In this document: positions 51,418-61,786 of the stretch, piece after piece
How positions within the stretch are numbered: the stretch's first letter is position 1
Layout: every line of letters starts with the position of its first letter
From: Polyangium jinanense
Lineage (GTDB): Bacteria; Myxococcota; Polyangia; Polyangiales; Polyangiaceae
DNA: 64,000 bases
Reading direction: 5' to 3'
Assembly (NCBI RefSeq): GCF_028435365.1
Contig: NZ_JAGTJJ010000001.1
Location: 248,001 to 312,000, forward strand
The notes under the pieces: generated by a model
What the model was told of the DNA's origin: nothing
Databases searched by the model: none
The model's input: the letters and a program-made list of their open reading frames with translations, nothing else
Program-made: the position numbers and the translations under genes

Positions 51418-52482
51418 TCAAGGTGCGGCCCCGACTTCGACCGCGTAACTCACGAGTGCGGCTCGGTCATCACCGGCCGCGCTGGGCGGAGCCGTCCTGC
51501 CGGCCGCCGCCGTGTTGTCGAAGACCACGTAGTACTGCCCGGCCGGCAGCGGCAGCGGTCTTCGCCACACCATGCCGCTCGTCACGGGCTCGTCCAGGAC
51601 GGGGGGCGCGGGCGAAGGCCCGAGCGTCGCGTTCGTCGTGTACTGCTGCAACCACGCGTCACCCACCCCGCGATGCACGACGATCACGTCGACCGCGGGC
51701 GCGCCGTCGACCGCCACGCTGAGGTAGAGGGCCTGCCCCTTCCCCTTCACCTCGAAGGGCCCCGCGTAATCACGCTGGTTCTGATGCACCTCGACGCGCT
51801 CGTTCGTGAGCACGAGCCTTCCGTTGTCCGCGGTCTTGTACGGCGAACCCGGCCGCTTGCCCTTCTCGACGACGCCGAGGCCGAAGTCGACGCTGCCGTC
51901 GGCATCACGGATGACCGTGAATCCGCGACTGATCTCCTTCTTCAGGACAGCGCCGCCGACCTGATCGAGGAAGCCCTGCGTTGATCCGCCGGGCAGGCCG
52001 AAGGCGCCGGGCGCGGGCGGCTGCTCGACGAGGCGCGAGCTGAACGTCGTGGCGCTCGTCGCGTGCTCGCGGAAGTAGACGTACATCGTGCTGCCATCCA
52101 TCAGGAAGTCGTGGTCGTACTCCACGGCCGCGCTCGCATCGAAGCCGATGCGCTTCGTGATGTTGGTCCAGGCATAGCCGTAGCCCCCGAACTGCAGGAA
52201 GAGGTTGCCCGAGGCGAGCTCCTGCGCGGCGCAGGAGAGCGGGAAGAAGCGACCCGTCGCGGGATCTTCCTCGCGCAGCTTGAGCGGCACGCTGCGCTTC
52301 TGCACTTCGCTACAGATCTGGCCGCGCGCGAACGAGAAGATGCCGCGGCGGAGCGTGAGGTTGCCCGGATCGTTCACGACGCCGGGCATCACCGCGAGCG
52401 ACGTCTGGCCGCAGCTCGCGCCCACGAAGGAGAGCGCGAAAGCGACGGAGAGGAGGCGCGCTGTGACGGCACGGAAGGACAT
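51418..52482 (-). CDS. lipoprotein, beta-rich, unknown function
   Basis: A 354-residue lipoprotein: MSFRAVTARLLSVAFALSFVGASC gives the lipobox GASC. The mature chain has beta-rich segments with aromatic repeats (GNLFLQFGGYGYAWTNITKR, SSRLVEQPPAPGAFG, GGAVLKKEISRGFTV) and a conserved-looking C-terminal jelly-roll-like stretch (LPAGQYYVVFDN). I do not recognise the family. It is divergent from gpsA and its upstream gap holds two palindromic REP-like copies. Confidence 0.68.
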   Translation of the reverse strand: MSFRAVTARLLSVAFALSFVGASCGQTSLAVMPGVVNDPGNLTLRRGIFSFARGQICSEVQKRSVPLKLREEDPATGRFFPLSCAAQELASGNLFLQFGGYGYAWTNITKRIGFDASAAVEYDHDFLMDGSTMYVYFREHATSATTFSSRLVEQPPAPGAFGLPGGSTQGFLDQVGGAVLKKEISRGFTVIRDADGSVDFGLGVVEKGKRPGSPYKTADNGRLVLTNERVEVHQNQRDYAGPFEVKGKGQALYLSVAVDGAPAVDVIVVHRGVGDAWLQQYTTNATLGPSPAPPVLDEPVTSGMVWRRPLPLPAGQYYVVFDNTAAAGRTAPPSAAGDDRAALVSYAVEVGAAP

Positions 52483-52522
52483 GGCGGGGGAGAATAGTGC
52501 ATACGCCCGGCCTCGGGCAGGT

Positions 52523-52560
52523 TTGGGGCGCAGCTCGGCTTGTCCGAGCGGGAGCCCCAA
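52523..52560. repeat. 38-bp palindromic REP-like element (copy 2)
   Basis: TTGGGGC and GCCCCAA form the outer arms and CTCGG/CCGAG the inner arms around CTTGT. It matches copy 1 at 42574-42612 in architecture and copy 3 almost base for base. It lies in the divergent gap between a lipoprotein gene and gpsA. Confidence 0.7.
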
Positions 52561-52572
52561 GCGTTGCGGGGT

Positions 52573-52609
52573 TTGGGGCAGAGCTCGGCTTGTCCGAGCG
52601 CAGCCCCAA
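52573..52609. repeat. 37-bp palindromic REP-like element (copy 3)
   Basis: A near-identical second unit head-to-tail with copy 2 (same arms TTGGGGC/GCCCCAA and the same inner CTCGGcttgtCCGAG). The 50-base spacing repeats the flanking GTTTGGGGC. The pair looks like a REP doublet. Confidence 0.7.
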
Positions 52610-52640
52610 GCGTCGAAAGCGGTGATAGCGTTTTTGCCTC

Positions 52641-53639
52641 ATGTCGAAGGTGGCAGTCCTCGGCGCGGGCGCGTGGGGCACGGCGCTCGCGAAGGTCCTC
52701 GCAGACAAACAAAACCCGACGTTCCTCTGGTCGCACCGCGAAGAGCTCGCGCTCCTCATCAACGAGCGACGCGTCAACGAGCGGTACCTGCCCTCGGCCC
52801 CGCTGCCGCCGACGCTGCGCGCGACCGGCGACCTCGAAGAAGCGCTCGCCGGCGCCGAGCTCGTCGTGCTCGTCGTGCCCTCGCACGCGATGCGCGAGGT
52901 CGTGAAGCTCGCGCGGCCGTACATCCCGAACCGCGCGCTCATCTGCAGCGCGACGAAGGGCATCGAGAACGACTCGCTCATGTTGATGAGCGAGGTGCTC
53001 GTCGACGAACTCGGGCGCGGCGTGGAGCCGCGGCTGTCGTATTTGTCGGGCCCGAGCTTCGCGAAGGAGGTCGCCGCGGGGCAACCGACGGCCGTCGTCG
53101 TCGCGGGCAAAAGCAACGACGAGACCGTCGCGGTGCAGCACGCGTTCGCCACGGAACGGCTGCGCGTCTATCAGTCGGACGACGTCGTCGGCGTGGAGGT
53201 CGGCGGGGCGCTGAAGAACGTGGTGGCCATCGCGGCGGGCGCCGCCGACGGGTTCGGCTTCGGGCACAATGCGCGCGCCGGCTTGATCACGCGTGGCCTC
53301 GCGGAGATCGCCCGCATCGCGATGGTCAAGGGCGGCAGTCCCCTCACGCTCGCGGGTCTCTCCGGGCTCGGCGACCTCGTGCTCACGTGCACCGGCGAGC
53401 TCTCGCGCAATCGAACCGTCGGCTACGAGATGGGGCGTGGGCGCACGCTCGACGACGTGCTCACGCACCTCGGCCACGTCGCCGAGGGCGTCAAGACCGC
53501 AAAGAGCGCCTACGATCTCGGGGTGAAGCTCGACGTCGACATGCCCATCACGACCGAGGTCTACCGCGTGCTCTACGAGCAAAAGCCCGCGCTCCAGGCG
53601 GTCGTGGACCTCATGAACCGGTCGCTGCGCAAGGAATGA
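52641..53639 (+). CDS. gpsA: glycerol-3-phosphate dehydrogenase [NAD(P)+]
   Basis: A 332-residue cytosolic enzyme that reduces dihydroxyacetone phosphate to glycerol-3-phosphate, the backbone of phospholipids. The dinucleotide motif is AVLGAGAWGTALA at the N-terminus, with SGPSFAKEVAAGQPTAV and the substrate-binding EVGGALKNVVAIAAG (catalytic lysine). LAGLSGLGDLVLTC also matches. Length is typical. It stands alone, preceded by the REP-like doublet. Confidence 0.96.
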   Translation: MSKVAVLGAGAWGTALAKVLADKQNPTFLWSHREELALLINERRVNERYLPSAPLPPTLRATGDLEEALAGAELVVLVVPSHAMREVVKLARPYIPNRALICSATKGIENDSLMLMSEVLVDELGRGVEPRLSYLSGPSFAKEVAAGQPTAVVVAGKSNDETVAVQHAFATERLRVYQSDDVVGVEVGGALKNVVAIAAGAADGFGFGHNARAGLITRGLAEIARIAMVKGGSPLTLAGLSGLGDLVLTCTGELSRNRTVGYEMGRGRTLDDVLTHLGHVAEGVKTAKSAYDLGVKLDVDMPITTEVYRVLYEQKPALQAVVDLMNRSLRKE

Positions 53640-53723
53640 CGCGCCCGATCGCGCCTCGCCGACGCGGTCGACATTGCGCAGAAGAAGGCAGGAGAGCTGG
53701 AAAGGTGTAGACTCTCTGGCGCG

Positions 53724-55118
53724 ATGCTACGTGCGCGTTGGTTCGCTCTCCTTGCTGCAGCTCTTTCCCTTGGCGTCGCCGCGACCGCCGCGGCGCAAAA
53801 CCCGGTCCCGGATCCGTCCGGTCAGCCGCCGCCTCCGCAGCCCTTCCCGCTGCCGACGACGCTGCCCACGATCCCGGGCCTGCCGCCGCTCGTCCCGCAG
53901 CAGCCCGCGCCGCAGCCGGATCCGAACCAGCCGCAGCAGCCCCCGCAACAGCAGCCCACGCTCCCCGGCCTGCCCACGATCCCGGGCCTGCCGCCGCTCA
54001 TCCCGCAGCAGCCCACGCAGCCGCAGCAACCCACGCAGCCGCAGCAAAACCCGTACGGTCAGCAGCCGTATGGCCAACAGCCGTATGGCCAACAGCCGTA
54101 TGGGCAGCAACCTTATGGCCAGCAACCTTATGGTCAACAACCTTATGGGCAGCAACCGTATGGCCAGCAGCCCTGCGTGCAGCAGCCCTATGGCCCGCCC
54201 TGTCCGTCAGCGCAGCCCGTCGTCCCGCTCGTGCAGGATCGGACGAAGCTCGAGATGGGCTACCTCTACGGCGCCTCGATCGCCTGGGGCGTGACCACCG
54301 GCGTCTGGATCGATCTCGAAGCGGAAACGGAAAACCCCGGCCTCGCGCTCATCGCGCCCGCGCTCTTCGGCGCCGCCGCGCCGACCGCGATGTTCTTCCT
54401 CGACCGACCAAAGATGCCCCTCGGCCGCCCCTCCGCGATCGCCACCGGCATCATGCTCGGCTCGGGCGAGGCCGCGCTCATCTGGACGCGCCAGTACACC
54501 ACCGCCAAGTCGGGCGAGGAGTGGGGCCCGAAGCAATATTTCCGCGCCCACGTCATCAGCTCGACCCTGGGCGGCGTCGGCGGCTTCCTCACGCATTACG
54601 GCCTCAAGTATCGCCCGCAGACGAGCATGTTCGTCGGCTCGGCGGCGCTCTGGGGCGCGATTGCGGGCGGCGCGTTCGGCGGCGGCGGCAGCAGCGGATC
54701 GTGGAGCGCGTGGGCCAACGACGGCGTCTTCCTCGGCGGCCTGATTGGCTACAACCTCGGCATGGTCGCGGCCGCGGGCGTCTCCGCGGTGTGGACGCCG
54801 TCGTGGAACCAGCTCGGGTGGATGTGGGGCGGCTTCGGCGCGGGCGCCGCCGTCTCTGCGCTCGTCTATCCGTTTTATGCGCTCTCGGACGACGCTGATC
54901 CGCGCAGCGGCCTGATCTTCCAGGGAGTCCTCTCCCTGCTCGGCGCGGCCGGCGGCGCGCTCATCGGCGCGCCCGAGTCCAAGAGCCAAACGACCCAGGC
55001 GCCCGCGACGACCATGGGCATCGGCAATCACCCCAAGTTCGCGCGCATCCTCGGCCCCTCCATCATGCCGGTTCAGGGCCCCGGCGCAGGTGTCTCGCTC
55101 GTCGGCGAGCTTTACTGA
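53724..55118 (+). CDS. secreted Pro/Gln-rich protein with PYGQQ repeats and a membrane-like C-terminal domain
   Basis: A 464-residue protein with a signal peptide ([25 protein letters not shown]). The region up to residue 160 is Pro/Gln-rich, with duplicated TIPGLPPL(V/I)PQQP blocks and eight tandem PYGQQ units (residues 110-149). The C-terminal part (about residues 180-430) has seven or eight hydrophobic or glycine-rich segments that might be membrane spans or a beta barrel: [54 protein letters not shown]. No family is recognised. A hairpin follows the stop. It stands alone between gpsA and the sigma54 activator gene. Confidence 0.65.
   Translation: MLRARWFALLAAALSLGVAATAAAQNPVPDPSGQPPPPQPFPLPTTLPTIPGLPPLVPQQPAPQPDPNQPQQPPQQQPTLPGLPTIPGLPPLIPQQPTQPQQPTQPQQNPYGQQPYGQQPYGQQPYGQQPYGQQPYGQQPYGQQPYGQQPCVQQPYGPPCPSAQPVVPLVQDRTKLEMGYLYGASIAWGVTTGVWIDLEAETENPGLALIAPALFGAAAPTAMFFLDRPKMPLGRPSAIATGIMLGSGEAALIWTRQYTTAKSGEEWGPKQYFRAHVISSTLGGVGGFLTHYGLKYRPQTSMFVGSAALWGAIAGGAFGGGGSSGSWSAWANDGVFLGGLIGYNLGMVAAAGVSAVWTPSWNQLGWMWGGFGAGAAVSALVYPFYALSDDADPRSGLIFQGVLSLLGAAGGALIGAPESKSQTTQAPATTMGIGNHPKFARILGPSIMPVQGPGAGVSLVGELY
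54051..54170 (+). repeat. eight tandem 15-base units (PYGQQ)
   Basis: Eight in-frame copies of a 15-base unit (CCGTATGGCCAACAG and close variants) encode PYGQQ. Copies differ only at silent or near-silent positions, so the array could change length by slippage. Confidence 0.85.
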
Positions 55119-55119
55119 A

Positions 55120-55139
55120 GCCCGGCTCCGTAGCCGGGC
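55120..55139 (+). terminator. hairpin after the PYGQQ protein gene
   Basis: GCCCGGCT-CCGT-AGCCGGGC is a perfect 8-bp stem directly after the stop at 55118. There is no U-tract. Confidence 0.45.
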
Positions 55140-55204
55140 CTCCCTACCTCGAACGGCGCGCCGGGGCCGACGCCCGCGGCAAAAGCGCTATCCTCCGGGT
55201 CCCC

Positions 55205-57121
55205 ATGCCGACACTGAAGTACTTCGCCGCCCGCGGGGCGCCTCGGGTGTATGCCGTGCACAAGCCGGTCACGACGATCGGCAAGGCGCTCGGAAACGAC
55301 GTCGCGCTCGCGGGGACGGGGCTCGCGGACCATCACGCGCAGATCTCCTTCGACGGTCGCGACTTCGTCCTCGAAGAGCTCGACCGTGACGGCGACATCC
55401 AGATCAACGGCAAGAAGAAGCGCCGCGCGCGTCTCGTCCACGGCGACCGCGTCACGCTCGGCAGCGTCGAGCTCGGCTTCTCGATGTTCTCCGAGGCCAC
55501 GAAGGCACGGCAGGACGACGACGACCCGAGCGAGAAACGCGAGACACCCGGCGTCTCGGCCGAGCTCGCGGGCGTGCGCAAGCTCTTCGCGTTCAGCGAG
55601 AAGCTCATCAACCGGCGCAGTGTCGACGAGCTGCTCGAAGCGATGCTCGACGACATCATCGAGCTCACGCACGCGGACAAGGGATTCCTCCTGCTCGTCG
55701 AGGGCGCCGAGGAAGCCGCGGATCCGGGCAAGGGCGCACGTCGCGAGGCCCAGGGCGAGGAGCGCAAGCTCGTGGTGCGCGCCTCGCGCAACGTGCGGCG
55801 CGAGGCGATCACGGATGCGCAGGGCTCGATCTCGGACAGCATCGCGCGGCAGGTCCTCGCCTCGGGGAGGTCGCTCATCGTCTCGGACGCGCTCGCGGAC
55901 ACGCAGTTCGGCCGCAGCGAGAGCGTCATCGCGATGAAGCTCTCCAGCGTCATGTGCGCGCCGCTGCTCTCGCAGGGCGAGGTGATCGGCGCGCTCTACG
56001 TCGGCAACGACAAGGTCAAGCACCTCTTCGATCGCACGCAGCTCGAGCTGCTCGGCATCTTCGCCTCGCAAGCGTCGCTGATCCTGCAGAACGCGATGCT
56101 CCTCAGCGCGCTCAGGGCCGACAAGGCGAAGCTCGAGGCGGAGCTCAAGGACAAGAAGTTCGGCGAGATCATCGGCGCGTGTCCGAGCATGCTCGAGGTC
56201 TTCCGCAAGCTCACGAAGGTGGCGGCGACGGACATCAGCGTGCTCATCACGGGTGAGACCGGGACGGGCAAGGAGCTCATCGCGCGCGAGATCCACAGGC
56301 GTTCGAACCGCGAGAACGGGCCGTTCGTCACAATCAACTGCGGCGCGATCCCGGAGAACCTCATCGAGAGCGAGCTCTTCGGCCACGTGAAGGGCGCGTT
56401 CACCGGCGCCATCGCGAGCCGGCCCGGCAAGTTCCAGGTCGCGGACAAAGGCACGCTCTTCCTCGACGAGATCGGCGAGCTGCCGCTGAACTTGCAGGTC
56501 AAACTGCTTCGCGCGCTGCAGGAGCGTGTCGTCTTCCGCGTCGGCGACTCGAAGCCGGAGAAGGTCGACATCCGCATCGTCGCCGCGACGAACCGGAACC
56601 TCGAAGAGGAGATCCGCGTGAGCCACTTCCGCGAGGACCTCTACTACCGGCTCAACGTCGTGAACCTGTGGCTCCCGCCCCTGCGCGAGCGCGGTGACGA
56701 CGTGCTCATCATCGCGAAGGCGCTGCTCTCGAAGTACGCGGACGAGCTCGGGAGCTCGGTGCGCGGCTACAGCCCCGCGGCGCTCGCGGCGATCAAGAAA
56801 TACGGCTGGCCCGGGAACATCCGGCAGCTCGAAAACCGCATCAAAAAGGCGCTCGTGCTCTGCGACAAGACGCTGCTCGGCCCCGAGGACCTCGATCTCG
56901 GTCCCGGCGCGGAGACCGCCATCTTGCCGCTCGAGAAAGCGAAAGAAGAATTCCAGCGCAGGTACGTCCTCGAAGTGCTGGAACGCAACAACGGGAACCG
57001 CACGCAGACCGCACGCGACCTCGGCGTCGATCCACGCACCATCTTCCGGTACCTGGAGAAAGAGCAGAACCCGATGCCGAGCGGCGCGGGCGGCACGCCG
57101 CGGGATCCCTCCGAAGGCTGA
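55205..57121 (+). CDS. sigma54-dependent activator with FHA and GAF domains
   Basis: A 638-residue bacterial enhancer-binding protein. The N-terminal FHA domain (about residues 1-100: TIGKALGNDVALAG then HHAQISFDGRDFVLEEL) reads phospho-threonine, linking it to Ser/Thr kinases. A GAF domain follows (about 130-300). The AAA+ core has Walker A GETGTGKE, GAFTGA (the sigma54 contact), Walker B LFLDEIGEL and an arginine-finger region. The C-terminal HTH (NGNRTQTARDLGVDPRTIFRYL) is of the Fis type. The stop TGA directly abuts the ATG of mutS2. Such FHA activators are typical of myxobacterial signalling. Confidence 0.93.
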   Translation: MPTLKYFAARGAPRVYAVHKPVTTIGKALGNDVALAGTGLADHHAQISFDGRDFVLEELDRDGDIQINGKKKRRARLVHGDRVTLGSVELGFSMFSEATKARQDDDDPSEKRETPGVSAELAGVRKLFAFSEKLINRRSVDELLEAMLDDIIELTHADKGFLLLVEGAEEAADPGKGARREAQGEERKLVVRASRNVRREAITDAQGSISDSIARQVLASGRSLIVSDALADTQFGRSESVIAMKLSSVMCAPLLSQGEVIGALYVGNDKVKHLFDRTQLELLGIFASQASLILQNAMLLSALRADKAKLEAELKDKKFGEIIGACPSMLEVFRKLTKVAATDISVLITGETGTGKELIAREIHRRSNRENGPFVTINCGAIPENLIESELFGHVKGAFTGAIASRPGKFQVADKGTLFLDEIGELPLNLQVKLLRALQERVVFRVGDSKPEKVDIRIVAATNRNLEEEIRVSHFREDLYYRLNVVNLWLPPLRERGDDVLIIAKALLSKYADELGSSVRGYSPAALAAIKKYGWPGNIRQLENRIKKALVLCDKTLLGPEDLDLGPGAETAILPLEKAKEEFQRRYVLEVLERNNGNRTQTARDLGVDPRTIFRYLEKEQNPMPSGAGGTPRDPSEG

Positions 57122-59554
57122 ATGGAAAGCACCGAAGCCCGGACCCTCGCCCACCCCTGTCCCGACAAAACGCGCGCCGATCTCGAATGGGATCGGCTGC
57201 TCGCGGCGCTCGCCGATCGCGCGGCGAGCGAGGCGGGCAAGCGCATCGCCCGCGATCTCCCGTTCGCCTCGACGCACGAGGGCGTACGGGTCGCGCTCGG
57301 CGAAGTGCAGGAAGCCGTCGACCTCGACCGCACGGCCGAACCCTTGCCCGCGCCCGACGTGCCCTGGGTCGAGGCCGCGCTCGATCGCGCGCGCATCGGC
57401 GCGACCTTGGCGAACGAGGAGCTTCGCGCGGTGGGCCGTTGCCTCGCGGAGGCCGGCCGGCTGCGTCGTTTCCTCGCGGCGCGCAAGGCGCGGCTGCCGC
57501 TGCTCTTCCGCGCCTGCTCGACCGATCCGGGCCTCGACGCGCTCGAGCGCGAGGTGAGCTCCGCGTTCGATCCCGACGGCACGCTCTCCGATCGCGCTTC
57601 GCCGCGCCTCGCGGAGCTCCGCGGCGAACGACGGAACCTGCGGGAACGCCTCGTCCGCAAGCTCGACGAGATCATGCGCAAGCACGCGGACATCCTGCAG
57701 GACACGTACTACACGGAGCGCGACGGACGGTACGTGCTGCCCGTGCGCGCCGACGCGCACGAGCGGTTCCCGGGGATCGTGCATGCGACGAGCGGGAGCG
57801 GCGCGACGCTCTTCGTCGAGCCGCGTGTCGTCGTCGACATGGGCAACCGCCTGAAGATGCTCGAGGCCCTCGTGCAGCACGAGGAGGAACTCGTCTACGC
57901 GGCGCTCAGCGCGAAGATCGGCGGCGAGATCGATTCGGTCGCGGCCGCCGTCTTCGCCCTCGCACATGCGGACGTGCGCGCCGCGTCCGCGCGCCTCGCG
58001 AAGGATCTACGCTTCACGTTCCCCGAGGTGCCAGAGGCCGAATCCGTCGGGACGATCCGGCTCGTGGGCGCACGCCATCCGCTGCTCGCGCTCGACGGCG
58101 TCTCCGTTGTTCCGAGCGACCTCGGGATCACGGCAGGCCACGCGATGATCGTCTCGGGCCCGAACGCGGGCGGCAAGACGGTCGCGCTGAAGACGCTCGG
58201 CCTCGCCGCGCTCTGCGTCCGCGCGGGCCTGCCCGTGCCGGCCGAAGAAGGCTCGCGTGTCGACGTCTTCGAGGTCGTGCTCACGGACGTCGGCGACGAT
58301 CAGAGCCTGCACAAGAACCTCTCCACATTCAGCGCGCACGTGCAGAACCTCGCGCACATCCTCGCGGACACGCGGCCCGGCGCGCTGGTACTGCTCGACG
58401 AACTCGCGGGCGGCACGGATCCGCGCGAGGGCGAGGCACTCGCATCCGCAGTGCTCGACTCGCTCTGCGCGCGCGGCGGCACCGTCGCGACGACGACCCA
58501 CTACGAGGGCCTCAAGGCGCTCGCGCTCGCCGATCCGCGCTTCGAAAATGCCTCCGTCGGCTTCGACATCGCCACGATGAGCCCGACGTTCCGACTCTCG
58601 ATGGGCATCCCCGGCGCGTCGAGCGCGCTCGCCGTGGCGCGACGCTTCGGCATCCCGGGCACCGTGCTCGAACGCGCCGATCGCTTCCTCTCGCGCGAGG
58701 CCGTGCGGTTCGAGGACATGGTCGCGAAGCTCCAGGCCGAGCGAAACGCGCTCGAGGTCGCGCGTACGTCGGCCGAGCGCGAGGCCGGAATCGCACGCGA
58801 CAAGCAACGCGCGCTCGACGAGGAGCTCACGCGCCTCCGCGCCGAGGAGCGCCGCTACGTCACCGAGGCCGGCCGCGAGCTTTTGGAGTCGATCCGCAAG
58901 GCGCGGCAGGACATCCGCGACGCCCAGGTGCGCCTCCGAGCCAAGCCCACGGCCGAGGATCTGCGCGCCGCGGCCCGCGCGATCGACGCCGTCGCCCAGA
59001 AGACGAGCACCTTCGGCGAGCTCGAACCCGCTGGGCGTGACGAAGGTTTGTCCCGCGGAACCGTCGCGCCGGCCGAGATTCGCGTGGGCACGCGCGTCTA
59101 CGTCCCGCGCCTGCGGGCCGAAGCCGACGTCGTCGAGGTCCTCGCGGGCGGCCAGCTCCGTGTCGCCGCCGGTCCGCTCAAGCTCACCACCTCGGTCGCC
59201 GAGGTACGCGCCGCCGACGGGGGTTCGTCCGAGAAAACCCGCGCGGGCGGCGGCAAAAAGCGCGTCGATCTCGACGCGGCCGCCGATCCCGACATCCCCA
59301 TCCAGACGAGCGAAAACACCGTCGATCTCCGCGGCCTCCGCGCGCACGAGGCCGTCGGCATGGCCGAGCAGTTCCTCGATCGCTCCGTCGGCGCGGGCCG
59401 CCGCGTGGCTTTCCTGATCCACGGCCACGGCAAGGGGGCCCTGCGCGACGCCGTGCGGGACGCGATGCGCCAGAGCCCCTACGTCTCCCGCCTCCGCCCC
59501 GGCGAACCTCGCGAGGGCGGCGACGGCGTCACGGTCGTCTGGCTCCGCGCTTAG
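57122..59554 (+). CDS. mutS2: MutS2-like endonuclease/ATPase with Smr domain
   Basis: An 810-residue protein. The MutS core carries Walker A GPNAGGKTVALK at about residue 347 and LLDELAGGTDPREGEALA (Walker B). A helical clamp (about residues 520-620) follows and a Smr nuclease-like domain closes the protein (VDLRGLRAHEAVGMAEQFLD, LIHGHGKGALRDAVRD). MutS2 proteins lack the mismatch-recognition domain and suppress recombination or rescue stalled ribosomes; both roles have been reported. The start is adjacent to the stop of the sigma54 activator (no gap), so translation is probably coupled. Its last 26 bases overlap the convergent nusB. Confidence 0.94.
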   Translation: MESTEARTLAHPCPDKTRADLEWDRLLAALADRAASEAGKRIARDLPFASTHEGVRVALGEVQEAVDLDRTAEPLPAPDVPWVEAALDRARIGATLANEELRAVGRCLAEAGRLRRFLAARKARLPLLFRACSTDPGLDALEREVSSAFDPDGTLSDRASPRLAELRGERRNLRERLVRKLDEIMRKHADILQDTYYTERDGRYVLPVRADAHERFPGIVHATSGSGATLFVEPRVVVDMGNRLKMLEALVQHEEELVYAALSAKIGGEIDSVAAAVFALAHADVRAASARLAKDLRFTFPEVPEAESVGTIRLVGARHPLLALDGVSVVPSDLGITAGHAMIVSGPNAGGKTVALKTLGLAALCVRAGLPVPAEEGSRVDVFEVVLTDVGDDQSLHKNLSTFSAHVQNLAHILADTRPGALVLLDELAGGTDPREGEALASAVLDSLCARGGTVATTTHYEGLKALALADPRFENASVGFDIATMSPTFRLSMGIPGASSALAVARRFGIPGTVLERADRFLSREAVRFEDMVAKLQAERNALEVARTSAEREAGIARDKQRALDEELTRLRAEERRYVTEAGRELLESIRKARQDIRDAQVRLRAKPTAEDLRAAARAIDAVAQKTSTFGELEPAGRDEGLSRGTVAPAEIRVGTRVYVPRLRAEADVVEVLAGGQLRVAAGPLKLTTSVAEVRAADGGSSEKTRAGGGKKRVDLDAAADPDIPIQTSENTVDLRGLRAHEAVGMAEQFLDRSVGAGRRVAFLIHGHGKGALRDAVRDAMRQSPYVSRLRPGEPREGGDGVTVVWLRA

Positions 59555-60056
59555 CGGGCCGGTTTCCTCCGCCGCCTCCGCCGCCGTCGCGCTTGCCCGC
59601 GCCCTTGTTGGGATCGGCCTGCTTGCTTGCAGCGGCGCGATCACGATCGATGCGCCCGAGATCCTCGGCGATCCGATCGAGCACACCGTTCACGAACGCC
59701 GACGAGTCCTCGCTGCCGAAGCGCTTGGCGAGCTCGACCGCCTCGTCGAGGATGACCGCGCGCGGCACGTCCCCACCGTTGATGAGCTCCCACGCGCCGA
59801 GGCGCAGCACGTTCCGATCGACCCGCGCCATCCGCTCGAGCCGCCAGTTCACGCTCGCCTTGCGAATCGTATCGTCGACCTTCGTGAGGTCCTTCTCGAC
59901 GCCTCGCACGATCTGGTCGGCGTACTGCCGGCCTTCCGGATCGCCGGGCGTCAAACGCCAGTAGTGCATGATCACGCGCTCAGCGGAGCTCGTGCCCTGC
60001 TCCAGCGCGAACAACATTTGCAGCGCGGCCTCGCGGCCCGTCGACCGAGCGCCCAT
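59529..60056 (-). CDS. nusB: transcription antitermination factor NusB
   Basis: A 175-residue RNA-binding protein that joins the NusE/boxA antitermination complex on rRNA operons. The NusB fold is visible as REAALQMLFALEQG, YADQIVRGVEKDLTKVDD and VDRNVLRLGAWELI, with DVPRAVILDEAVELAKRFGSEDSSAFVNGVLDRIAED. The C-terminal 35 residues are a basic/glycine-rich tail not found in E. coli. It is the last gene of the riboflavin operon and overlaps mutS2 by 26 bases on the opposite strand. Confidence 0.95.
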   Translation of the reverse strand: MGARSTGREAALQMLFALEQGTSSAERVIMHYWRLTPGDPEGRQYADQIVRGVEKDLTKVDDTIRKASVNWRLERMARVDRNVLRLGAWELINGGDVPRAVILDEAVELAKRFGSEDSSAFVNGVLDRIAEDLGRIDRDRAAASKQADPNKGAGKRDGGGGGGGNRPAKRGARRP

Positions 60057-60074
60057 GGTCTCGAGAGCTTTCTG

Positions 60075-60581
60075 TCAAAGCCCGGCGCCGTCGAGGGCCG
60101 AGGCGAGCGAGACCATCTCGATCGCGCTCACGGCGGCCTCCCAGCCCTTGTTGCCTGCTTTTGTCCCGGCTCGCTCGACCGCCTGCTCGATCGTGTCGGT
60201 CGTCAGGACGCCAAACGTCACGGGCACGCCCGTCTGCAAGGAGACCTGCGCGATCCCCTTCGTCACCTCGGACGCCACGTAGTCGAAGTGCGGCGTCGAG
60301 CCGCGGATCACCGCGCCGAGCGCCACGACCGCGCTCACGCTGCGCTTCTCCGCGAGCCTGCGGACCACGACGGGGATCTCCCACGCGCCGGGCACGCGCA
60401 CGATCGTCACGTCCGAGATCGAACCGCCGTGCCGCGCGATCGCGTCGAGCGCGCCATCGACCAGCCTGTCGACGATGAAGTGATTGAACCGGCTCACGAC
60501 GAGGGCGAACTTCGCCCCCGACGGGACGACCAGGTGGCCCTCGACCGTGCGCGGAGCGCCGCGCTCTCCGTTGGTGCTCAT
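60075..60581 (-). CDS. ribH: 6,7-dimethyl-8-ribityllumazine synthase
   Basis: A 168-residue enzyme that condenses 5-amino-6-ribitylaminouracil with dihydroxybutanone phosphate. Motifs: [45 protein letters not shown] and [24 protein letters not shown]. The start has GAGGAAAGTAGG directly before it. It follows ribBA by 10 bases and precedes nusB by 18, in the classical ribE-ribBA-ribH-nusB order. Length is canonical. Confidence 0.97.
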   Translation of the reverse strand: MSTNGERGAPRTVEGHLVVPSGAKFALVVSRFNHFIVDRLVDGALDAIARHGGSISDVTIVRVPGAWEIPVVVRRLAEKRSVSAVVALGAVIRGSTPHFDYVASEVTKGIAQVSLQTGVPVTFGVLTTDTIEQAVERAGTKAGNKGWEAAVSAIEMVSLASALDGAGL

Positions 60582-60591
60582 CCTACTTTCC

Positions 60592-61743
<1,152 letters not shown>

Positions 61744-61786
61744 GGTGCCCCCGCCCTTTTCGCCCGCGCGCCCCGCCGCGAGCTCG

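Noticed and set aside
54051..54170. The tandem 15-base array considered as a possible CRISPR
   Set aside because: No spacers: the units are contiguous and in frame within a coding gene, encoding PYGQQ.
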